This document shows, one piece after another, positions 27,363 to 36,965 of a stretch of DNA of 64,000 nucleotides. Made by a program: the position numbers and the translations under genes. Source of the DNA: Rhynochetos jubatus (lineage: Eukaryota > Chordata > Aves > Eurypygiformes > Rhynochetidae); contig CM050658.1 in assembly GCA_027574665.1 (NCBI GenBank), positions 21,836,317-21,900,316 of the forward strand, read 5' to 3'. The notes under the pieces are model-generated. The model saw only the letters and a program-made list of their open reading frames with translations. It did no database searches and was not told the DNA's origin. Within the stretch, counting starts at the first letter, position 1; each line of letters starts with the position of its first letter.

Positions 27363-28777
27363 TCTGAGGTGATGGCACCTGCAAGTAACAAGTATGTTGG
27401 AAGGATCAAAGAAAAGTCCAGTCCCCAAACCACTAGAGCCTGCAAAACAGTGTGACAATTTCGTCAGGCATGAGAAGTCCCCGCGCTAAACAAACCCTCC
27501 TTTGCAATATGTCACCTTTGCAGCATACAGAAGTCAATCTTATGCTGCAAACATCAGTGGATCCGTGGTCAGGGAAGAAGGGCATCACCCCAGGTGTTTT
27601 TTGCAGACTGACAGAAGCAAAACATTCCCATACTCAACAAGCTGTAATAAAGAGATTAGGGGTTTGGTGAAAACATTTATTCGGAGGGTAAGCAAAGTGT
27701 CATCTTCAAGAGGTTCTGTCCCAGCTTGAGAAAAAACAGTAGCTGAACAGTTGGCTCATATTTCTGTTTCATCCAGTGCCCAGACTGTGGTGGATGGATG
27801 GGTCTGTGCTGGTGGTACCGACAGAACTCCGAGATGGATGAAGTTTTCCAAAGGGAGACAGTCTGCTCTTGGACAGTGCTTATCCCACACTGCTAGCCCC
27901 ACTGAAGGTTTGAAGTCTGAAAAGGACTGATAAATAAAAACACCTCATATTCCATAATGTTAGATATTGGCAATTTTTTCCACCTATAAACAAGTTGGAA
28001 GGATCTATTTACTGTAGGCTGAGATGCTCTTTTCCTTCATTACCTTCATGATCCAAAGCCAAAACCAAGATCAGGGAATTAAGTTTAGTTCCCGGCTTCT
28101 CTTGTAAGGTATTCTAGTCTAATTAGAGTTCAGGTCTCATTCAGAGAGTTGATTTACAATCCCCTGTGCCCCTCCTAGTAACAGTCACAAATATCTGTTT
28201 ACTGGCAACTGTAGCATTTTTCTAAAACAATTTTACTGGAAAACAGTTTTACTCTTGCCTTTTCTTCTAAGGCTAGAATTTGCTAGACAATGCCTCCTCA
28301 TCCCTGCTCCCCCGCCCATCCACAGAAGTCAACACATTTGCTTCATTTAGTATTGCAATTAGGTCCATTTCCCATCCAGACTGCAGAAATCATCCTGAAA
28401 ACAAGGCAACGTGGCATGAAGCCAAATGCACTGACCTTATTTCCTGACCAAAATCCGCAGTGTTGCATGGACTACAAGCAGTTCCTGTTAATGCCATCAG
28501 TAAGGAGACCAACACCTATCACGACTAGGGGATCATTCCTTGCTTTCAGGAATCAGAAACCAAGTTTTCTCCGACTTTGTTGCTTTTGTAATTCTTTCAC
28601 ATTCCACTTGAACTAACCAAAAATATTTGTAAAACCACAAATCAAACAAGTATCTCCTTTAAGTTATGTTGCAATTTATGTTAAAATGTTAAATTTTGTA
28701 ACATTATTTTTGGAATATTTTGAGTATTACAAACAGCCTGTCAGGCAACCGAGATAGCCTGGCTTTAGCAGTATTTT

Positions 28778-28811
28778 TTATATATGTATATATATATACA
28801 CACACACACAA
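28778..28811. repeat. (TA)n(CA)n compound microsatellite
   Basis: Alternating TA with one G interruption passes directly into (CA)6. This is a typical compound dinucleotide repeat. Confidence 0.9.
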
Positions 28812-30040
28812 TTCTAAGTAAATCTGTATATACAAAGATGCAATCCAGTTGTAAAGCTGTACTCATCCATGTTGGTGAGAATGAAAGCAAAAACCTCATC
28901 TGGTGTTATCATCATAACCATCATCTTGTATTTTCTGTCTATACAGTATTCCTACAGAAATTCTTCAAAATGCAGAGCGGAAAGATTTATTTTATACAGA
29001 AAAATATATTTCCCACAGCAGCATCAGAGAAAAACTCATTAATATAAAAACAGACATGGATGTATCTTTCAGCTAAGGAGATAAAGCTGATTCTGGGAGC
29101 TGGCCTAACATTCCTGATCTTTTTCCTCTGAGGAGTGTAACTCTGCTCAGAGGTGATTTAAAGGGTAATGGCCACTCTTTTTTAAGATTAGGATCAGCTC
29201 CAAAGAATACAGATAGTTCAATGCCAGACATTGTTCACTGTATCAAGGTCTACCATCAATAAAGCCATACCATGTTTCTTAGACATTGTAGAGAAAATAC
29301 TTCACTATTCCTAACGGTATCAAGACATTATATTCCAGAAAAATTAAAATGTGACTATGGAATGGTTAGCAATGCCACATAGACAATAATAGCAGTAAAG
29401 GTAGAGTGGTCATTGGAACAAGATAGCATTATGAAGCTGCTTTGATAGCTGATAGCTAGCTTATGCTATTGAAGTTTCTGCCACACCTTCAACACTGCCC
29501 TTACCCCTCAGAGCTTGTTTACAGCTAGTGGGAGTTTGTCTGTCTGCCAGTGCCTCAGCCAACCTGAAAGAATCATCCCATTCAAAACAGGGATGGATCT
29601 TAGCAGCATTCCCTAGGCTTTGTCAATAAATTAGTTCTTCTAAGAAATTAGGAGTAGAAATAGACTTTAGTATGAGCCCTAGTTCAAATGGTTTGGTAGG
29701 CCTGGAGCAGTTCTGGTCTGATTTCATCCTTTGGATTGGAGCAACGAATAACTTTCAGCTGAACTCTGCCACAACCTCTTCAAATCTGTCAGTGCTGCAG
29801 ATCTGAAGCAGCAGACAAATTCTTTCTCGTTAAAAGCCTGGAAATTATACCGGTTTCCTCCTTCACTGTGCATGTCTTCACTAAAATGGAAGACATGCTT
29901 TTCACATAGGTACATACAGCAGCCTGCCAGCTAGGGCACCAGCCGACTAGTGGAAGCCCAGCCTAGAGTCCTTGCTCTGCCTCTTTCACCACTTACTGGT
30001 ATTGCCCTACATATTGTTTAAGTCTAACTATCTCAGACCA

Positions 30041-30075
30041 TGACTACCATGGAGTCTGTGACTACCATGGAGCCT
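30041..30075. repeat. local tandem duplication (17 bp, period 18)
   Basis: TGACTACCATGGAGTCT at 30041-30057 is followed, one base later, by TGACTACCATGGAGCCT at 30059-30075, a single mismatch. The second copy runs into the 5' end of a CR1 fragment. Confidence 0.9.
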
Positions 30076-30554
30076 CCCCTGGAGTGCTGTGTCCAGTTCT
30101 GGGCTCCTCAGCTCCAGAAGGACAAGGAGCTACTGGAGAGGGTCCAGGCAGGGCCACTGAGATGATGAAGGGCCTGGAGCACCTTCCATGTGAGGAAAGG
30201 CTGAGAGAGCTGGGGCTGTTTGGCCTGGAGAAGAGGAAGCTGAGGGGGATTTTATCAATGCTGATCAATGTCTCAAGGGTGGGTGTCAGGAGGATGGGGC
30301 CAGGCTCTTCTCAGTGGTGTCCAGTGACAGGACGAGGGGCCATGGCCATAAACTGGCAAACAGAAGGTTCAACCTGAACATAAGGAAACCCTTCTGCCCT
30401 GTGAGGGTGACAGAGCCCTGGGACAGGCTGCCCAGAGAGGTGGGGGAGTCTGGACTTGTTCCTGTGTGATCTACTCTAGGTGATCCTGCTCTGGCAGAGG
30501 GATTAGACTAGATGATCTCTAGAGGTCCCGTCCAACCCCTAACACTCTGTGAAT
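30070..30554 (+). mobile_element. CR1 LINE, 5'-truncated with 3' end
   Basis: It starts in the end of ORF2 (CCCCTGGAGTGCTGTGTCCAG), continues through GATGATGAAGGGCCTGGAGC, GAGAAGAGGAAGCTGAGGGG and CCAGTGACAGGACGAGGGGC, and ends TAGAGGTCCCGTCCAACCCC TAACACTCTGTGAATGG. The 3' UTR differs from the copies carrying the GGATGCCCCATCCCTGG block, so this is another CR1 subfamily. The open frames at 30062-30377 are fragments of the LINE or its antisense and are not genes. Confidence 0.95.
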
Positions 30555-30890
30555 GGTAATCATGGGCAGCAACCCACCACGTGTTTCATATCATATTGGC
30601 CTTGACCTAAAGGAATCCTAAAACTGGTGGAAGTGACAACATTGCTAGAACTCATCTTACACTGGTAAACAGCAATTCATGCAGGAATTCAAGTCATTTA
30701 TGTGACAGTCTGAACACCCACCACTGTTCATTATCTGTCTCCTGGAGAACACAGCACCTTTAACTTCCTTTTCTTGCTCTTTCTGGCCAAGATCTTGGTA
30801 CCTTTACCCTCACTAACAAAATAATGAAATAAAGCACGTTAAGGCTTATAATACTGTTAATATAATTAGTACATATGAGTAGAAGTAATT

Positions 30891-30945
30891 AAAAAAAAAC
30901 CAACCAACCAACCAAACAAAAAAAAACCTAACCCAAACCCCCCAG
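30891..30945. repeat. (AACC)n / A-rich low-complexity tract
   Basis: A9, then repeated CAAC and CAAA units, another A run and C-rich units. This is low-complexity sequence with no attached retroposon body. Confidence 0.85.
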
Positions 30946-31330
30946 AAACCCCAAGAATTTCCTACACATAATAAGCCCATTTGCTATATACTCAACACCG
31001 GGAGAGACGGAACAGTGCCTGAGGCCAACTCTCGTAGTACCTCTGATGCAGACAAATTGATCGGTCACCCAAGACACCTAAGTGCCCAACATCGTAATGC
31101 TTGCTAGACTAGTAGGAACTTTCAGTGGCATTCAAATAAAGGGAAATGTATAATTACTGATAATGTAACTCCTGGGATGATAAATTTCCGTCCCCTTTTT
31201 GTCACAGTTTTACAACGACCTGTGGTGCAAAATAATTAGTAGGAAACCTTGTTGATTTATAGGCAACTACTCAACCAACTCCTGTAGTTACAGTAGTTTG
31301 GTTTCTGCCTTTCTTCAAATGAAGAAATAT

Positions 31331-31405
31331 TCATAGAATCACAGAATGTTTTAGGCTGGAAAAGATGGGGACCCAACCACCTGCCTGGGCAGCCCGTTCT
31401 CTTGC
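31331..31405 (-). mobile_element. CR1 LINE 3'-end fragment, diverged
   Basis: Plus-strand TCATAGAATCACAGAATGTT followed by TTAGGCTGGAAAAGATGGGG is the reverse complement of a CR1 terminus. Similarity fades around the CTGGGCAGCCCGTTCTCTTG segment. The minus-strand 97-codon frame over 31257-31550 is a by-product. Confidence 0.8.
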
Positions 31406-32544
31406 ACACTAAGAGGTTACCATTCCCCCGAATACACTGGAGATGAGTTGCTATTAATATCCCAGGTTGTGCAGGTGCCTTTTCTAACATACACTTATCC
31501 AGAAGGCAGTGACTTGAGTTCAATTTCCTCCCTATTGTGTGGGATTTCATATGTTTACCCTTAATAAATTACCACACTGTCAGCATGCCAGCAGACTGTC
31601 CTCTCCACAGACTAGCAGCTCTTTGAAGAGGCAGCAAGAGGTGAAACTTTTGGTGAAACTTTTAGTGAAACTGTGCTGTGGCAGATGAACATGAACAGAG
31701 GGGAGAAAGTGAATGTGTAAAAGGAAGTTCCACATATTTTCCTTCTTTGTTTAAATTGAAACACAGATAAGAAAATATTCCCTGTGTGTAAAAGGTTTTT
31801 TAAGTATTCTGCCAGATTTTCAAATGAAAAGAATCCCTATGCATGTTTTTGTCTATTTGCCCTTTTTGTGAATATTAGCAAGGAAACCTTTAAAGTTATT
31901 TCTTCAAATGCTTTTCTCTAGTGTTGAATTTATGCATAAACTTAGAGAAAAAGGGCTAAACCACAGGAACATCTGGCATTTTTGTAATGAAATGCCTTGC
32001 TGACTCTGGATAGCATGCCAACCTTTTCCTTCATCAGCTTTCCCATACCTGCTTGCTGCTTTAGCCCGACACTTCATCGTGCAGCTTTTCATTACCAGCC
32101 CTCTGTGCACATGGGCTGGCCTTTCACATACTGCCAATCTGCGAGTAACAGCCCTTGCAACAAACAAACAAAAGATGTAGTCACACACTGCTTTCTAGTT
32201 CCAACCCCTCACCAAGATCATGTGCACTTAGAGGTTACAGGACTAGATGTGTACCAGTTCTGTAGGTTTTATAGATTTCCATTGTTTGACTCAAACCAGC
32301 AGTGGCCTACAAAGTTCCGGCAGAAGACAGTCTTGTTTTGCTTCTGTTGCTGACAGTCCATTATTTCCTTTTACTACCAGATGTTTTGTTCGGGTTTTTT
32401 TGCTTTACAAAACAAACAGCCCTGGGCAGTTTCTTCTTAACTCGAAATAAAAATCTTCAGACACTCTTTCTTATGGATTTGTCTCCTTATTAAAGCTGTT
32501 GATTACAGACTAAAATAACCAGTTCAATATTTAAAACTCTGTCA

Positions 32545-33741
32545 TGGATGGACTGCAAGATGGGGACTGGAGGAGCAAAGTCCCTCCAACTGTAAGAGAT
32601 GATCAGGTTTGAGACCACCTGAACATAGATCAAGTCAACAGGACCCAGTGAGGTGCATCCCAGAGTCCTGAGGGAATTGGATGATGTAGTTGCCAAGCCA
32701 CTCTCCATAATATTTGAAAAGTCAGGGCAGTCAGAGGAAGTCCCTGGTGACAGGAAAAAGGGAAACATTGCACCCATTTTTTAAAAAGAGCAGAAAGGAG
32801 GACCCTGGAAACTACCAACCTGTCAGCGTCACCTCTGTGCCTGGGAAGATCATGGAACAGATCCTCCTAGAAGCTCTGCTATGGCACAGAGAGGACAGGG
32901 AGGTGACTTGAGACAGCCAGCGTGGCTTCACCAAGGGCAAGTCCTGCCTGACCAACCTAGTGGCCTATGATGGAGTAACCACATCAGCGGACAAAGGAAG
33001 AGCTATGGATGTCATCTGTCTGGGCTTCTGTAAGGCCTTTGACATGATCCCCCACAACATCTTTCCCTCTAAATTGGAGAGATTTGGATCTGATGGATGG
33101 ACTGATCAGTGAATGAGGAACTGGTTGGATGGTCACATCCAGAGGGTAGTGGTCAGTGGCTCAGTGTCCAGAGGGAGATCAGTGACAAGTGGTGTCCCTC
33201 AGGGGTCCATACTGGGACCAGTACTGCTTAGTGTCTTCATCAATGGCAGACAGCGGGATCAAGTGCACCTCAGCAAGTCTGCAGATGACACCAAGCTGAG
33301 TGGTTTGGTTGACACGCCTGAGGGACAGGATGCCATCCAGTGGGACCTGGACACGCTCGATAAGTGAGCCCATGTGAACATCACGCAGTTCAACAAGGCC
33401 ACGTGTAGGGCCCTCCACCTGAGTCAGTGCAACCCTGGTATCAGTACAGGCTGGAGAATGAAGGGACTGAGAGCAGCCCTGCTGAGAAGGACTTAGGGGT
33501 ACTGGTGGATGAGAAGTTGGACAGGAGCTGGCAGTGGGTGCTTGCGGCCCAAAAAGCCAACCGTATCCTGGGCTGCATCCAAAGAAGCGCAGCCAGAAGG
33601 TTGAGGGAGGGGAATCTCTCTCTCTGCTCTGCTCTGGTAAGACCCTACCTGGCGTGCTGCGTCCAGCTGTGGAGTCCTCAGCACAGGAAATGCATAGACC
33701 TTTTGGAGCATGTCCAGAGGAGGGCTACAAAAATAATCAGA
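32545..33741 (+). pseudogene. broken CR1 ORF2 (reverse transcriptase) fragment, 3' end missing
   Basis: About 1.2 kb of the CR1 pol-like ORF2, covering the core and C-terminal part of the reverse-transcriptase domain and the region after it. In broken frame it reads EDPGNYQPVSVTSVPGKI near 32798-32851, then [40 protein letters not shown] (palm motif with PQG) and SADDTKLSG. The catalytic FADD box of CR1 reads SADD at 33278-33289, so the aromatic is lost while both aspartates remain. Internal stops occur at about 32909 and 33110, and there are frame changes after 33366. Unlike most CR1 copies, this one lacks the 3' UTR and terminal octamers. Similarity stops near 33741, which implies a deletion after insertion. 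It is dead: it cannot encode the endonuclease or a complete polymerase. Confidence 0.92.
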
Positions 33742-35286
33742 GCTCTAAACTTCCACTGAAAGGCCTAATGTCTTCTTGAATCCTTCTTGCCCTTTTTATC
33801 ACTTATGAATATTTATTTTTTACCTAAGTTTTATAACCATGCCAAAATACCTTTTTAAGTAGACTATTAAACACAGTGCAATGAACTCTACAAACACTGT
33901 AGCCTTGTACGAAAGAGCATCAAAACAATTCAACAATTTCTGGAGCTGTTCTATATATTTTTCAAGAACGTAATGCATTGGTCACTCTACTTTTTTTTTC
34001 TCACAAGTGCAATTCAAGTTGTTTCCCACAGATTCTCCTGAGTGGCCTAATTGCTCTTCTTTTCTTCACAAAGCAGAAAAACAAAATCAGTCTGATTAAC
34101 CATGAGAACAATTTCCAGATATAATCAAGACACATGGATACTCCCTATTCCAATTTATTTTACTAGGAAGAGTCCTAAATCACCTTGAGAAGTAGATTTA
34201 TGTGTGCCTGTAGGACAAGGGTCTGTGAAAAATTTTCTACCCAGCACTTACATCATGCATTTCAAGAAATTGTGTAAGAACAAGTAAGGATGTTAGGTAA
34301 AACCTGGCAGACAGATTTTTAGTATCATCTTCAGTCATATTAAACAGAACTGAACTTGCACAGTTTGGAATATGAACAACATATGTTATCTTAGAATTCA
34401 TCCCCTAAAAAACTTCTGAAGAACAGCTAAAAGGAGCTTGTTATTGACATTAGGAGATTACTAGCAAAGACAATACCTCTAAAAGATACATGAAAAAAGC
34501 TTGCCAAAAGCAAGTCTTAAGGTGATTCATATTCCCTCTAAGGCTGCTTCAAAAACAAAGGGAAAAACCTCTCAAAATTCCAAAATAATCTTAATCACAA
34601 GATTAAAGAAAAGCATGAGTTTCAACTAAAGTAACTTAATCCTGTTGACAAGGGATTTGGAATTTTTGTCAACTTTTGTTTCATTATTCTTTCATACATC
34701 TTCTATAAAATACATGCAAACTGCAAACACAAGTATTTGCCAACTACGTAAGTATCCCAGCCTGCCACAGAGATTCCTTGAGATGCTTTTTGCATAACCA
34801 ACGTTCTTAAGACGCATTAATGAAGCATTTCAAACACCACACCTATGGGAGCACCAGTTAGGTTTTCTCCTCTCCCCTTTGAGCATTTCTAAGCCATAAG
34901 CATGTGATGGCACTAACACATTTATTCCTCTGTCACAAATAGCATAATGGAAAATTAAAAGGCAGATATTTTGTTCTGGCTGTCAGACTTCCTCTATTGC
35001 TTCTTCAGAGGCAAGTTAATAATTAAGGGGGGGGGGGGGGGGGGGGGGGAAATGGGAGTTTAAATATGCTGGATCCACCTCAAAGAACTCCAGCTGAAGA
35101 GATGAAGTTATTGTTTTTCAAGTAGCTTCTTCATATTTGAAATGGGTTCTTAAGCTACTGTAAAATTCTAATCAGAAAATGAGTACGGGGTTGCAAATCA
35201 AGCATTACAACACAGAGTACAGGACTGCTAAATCTCAGGCTATATTTTTTGAAAGTGTGCAAGCTCGAGGCTATATTTCGAACAGG
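33742..35286. other. unique DNA between two CR1 copies, no gene seen
   Basis: No recognisable element except the poly(G) run. Because the flanking CR1 copies cover overlapping parts of the element, this is not an insertion splitting a single CR1. Confidence 0.6.
35027..35049. repeat. poly(G) run (23 G)
   Basis: An uninterrupted run of 23 guanines in an AT-rich context. The length is likely polymorphic and assembly accuracy here is uncertain. It can form a G-quadruplex. Confidence 0.9.
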
Positions 35287-36492
35287 GCTACCTGGACTTG
35301 TGCAAAGCTTTTGACACCATCCCACACAACATCCTTGTCTCTAAAGTGGAGAGTCATGGATTTGACAGATGGACCACTCGGTGGATAAGGAACTGGCTGG
35401 ATGGTCACTCTCAGAGAGTTGCAGTCAATGATTCAGTGTCTGAGTAGAGACCAGTGACAAGAGGCATTCCTCAGGGGTCAGGATTGGGTCCGGTGCTGTT
35501 TAACATCTTTGTTGGCAACACGGACAGTGGGATTGAGTGCACCCTCAGAAAGTTTGCCAATGACACCAAGCTTATGGTGCGGTGACACACTGGAGGGAAG
35601 GGATGCCATCCAGAGGGACCCAGACAGGCTGGAGAGGTGGGGCACCGCCAACCTCATGAAGTTCAACAAGGTCAAGTGCAAGGTCCTGCACCTGGGCTGG
35701 AGCAACCCCAAATACAAGTACAGGTTGGGTGGAGAGTGAATAGAGAGCAGCCCTGAGGAGGCGGCCTTGGAGGTACTGGTGGTTGAAAAGTTGGACATGA
35801 GGCAGCAGTATGCGCTGGCAGCCCAGAAAGCCAATCATATCCTGGGCTGTATCCAGAGCAGCGTGGCCAGCAGATCGAGGGAGGGGATTCTCCCTCTCTG
35901 CTTCACTTCTGAGACCCCACCTGGAGTACTGCATCCAGCTCTGGGGCCCTCAACATAAGGACATGGACCTGTTGGAGCAAGTCCAGAGGAGGCCACGAAG
36001 ATGCTTAGAGGGCTGGAGCCCCTCTGCTATGGGGACAGGCTGAGAGAGTTGGACTTGTTCAGCCTGGAGAAGAGAAGACTCTGGGGAGACCTTATAGCAC
36101 CTTCTAGTACCTGAAGGGGGTCTTTCTATTACCTAAAGGGGACCTACAAGGAAGCTGGGGGGGAGTGGGGTGGGGGTGGTGTCTTTTTACAAGGGCCTGT
36201 AGCGACAGGACAAGGGGTAACAGGTTTAAATTGAATGAGGGTACATTTAGATTGGATATCAAGAAGGAATTCTTCCCGGAGAGAGTGGGGAGGCCCTGGC
36301 ACAGGTTGCCCAGAGAAGCTGTGGATGCCCCATCCCTGGAAGTGTCCAAGGCCAGGCTGGATGAGGCTTGGAGCAACCTGGTCTGGTGGAGGGTGTCCCT
36401 GCCCATGGCAGGGGGTTGGAACTAGATGGTCTTTAAGGTCCCTTCCAACCCAAACCATCCTATGATTCTATGATGATTCTATGTTTCTATGT
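35287..36492 (+). mobile_element. CR1 LINE, 5'-truncated, ORF2 C-terminus plus complete 3' UTR
   Basis: It opens inside the reverse-transcriptase domain (a degraded [15 protein letters not shown] at 35290-35334) and continues through [13 protein letters not shown], the PQG-type region, which is degraded, and FANDTKL at 35553-35573. FANDTKL is the FADD box with the first catalytic aspartate changed to asparagine. Several stops and frame changes follow. Past ORF2 the 3' UTR is complete: GGATGCCCCATCCCTGG block, CCCATGGCAGGGGGTTGGAAC, CCCTTCCAACCCAAACCATC and the octamer tail TATGATTCTATGATGATTCT. Small duplications flank the 5' junction and occur inside the 3' UTR. It is not functional. Confidence 0.95.
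36102..36142 (+). repeat. 22-bp period tandem duplication inside the CR1 3' UTR
   Basis: TTCTAGTACCTGAAGGGGG at 36102-36120 and TTCTATTACCTAAAGGGGA at 36124-36142 are two diverged copies of a segment that appears once in the CR1 copies at 1.5 kb and 47.8 kb. Confidence 0.7.
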
Positions 36493-36934
36493 CTGATGCA
36501 TGCCACAAAATGTGCAAAACAAGACAGATAACAATAGCAAATCATGACAATCTCATACCCCCAAACCTTCCAAAACCAGACCTTTAAAAAGTAGCTACTA
36601 GATAATAATGAAAGTTACTCAAACTTTCAAAAGTTTTCTCTTGTGACTTCCCAGCATTTGCATTAGAGGTGCTCAAAACCACACACATAGTCTTTCTTCC
36701 ATCTGAACATAAAGGCTGGATGTGTCTCAACTAAAAGAGGAGAAAACCAAACAAAAAGTGAAACAAGGGAAAAGAAGAAAACCAGAATTTATGTGGTTCA
36801 GGGTTTAGGTCCTGCACTTACGACACTTCTGAAACTAGAGTAAGGGACATAATTCAGAGCGCTTCATTTCAGTAAGTCCTGTTGCAGCTATGGCATCTTT
36901 TCCCAGAAGTGATCGTGTTCAGAGATTCTATTTA

Positions 36935-36965
<31 letters not shown>

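Larger units (their letters stand above)
19302..30069. other. mostly unique DNA, about 10.8 kb, no gene seen
   Basis: Contains only low-complexity tracts (listed separately) and one doubtful CR1 remnant near 26.8 kb. The longest frame here, at 23642-24055 on the plus strand (137 codons), is rich in Ser, Pro and Phe, matches no domain I know and has no supporting splice sites, so it is not called. Pyrimidine tracts at 23287-23316 and near 24366-24386 resemble 3' splice sites but are not followed by a recognisable exon. Confidence 0.55.

Noticed and set aside
35478..36465. Multiple 76-120 codon frames on both strands
   Set aside because: These are sense fragments or antisense shadows of the CR1 copy at 35287-36492.
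32545..36492. One CR1 element split by a 1.5-kb insertion
   Set aside because: Both pieces contain the same reverse-transcriptase region, so they overlap in element coordinates and must be two insertions.
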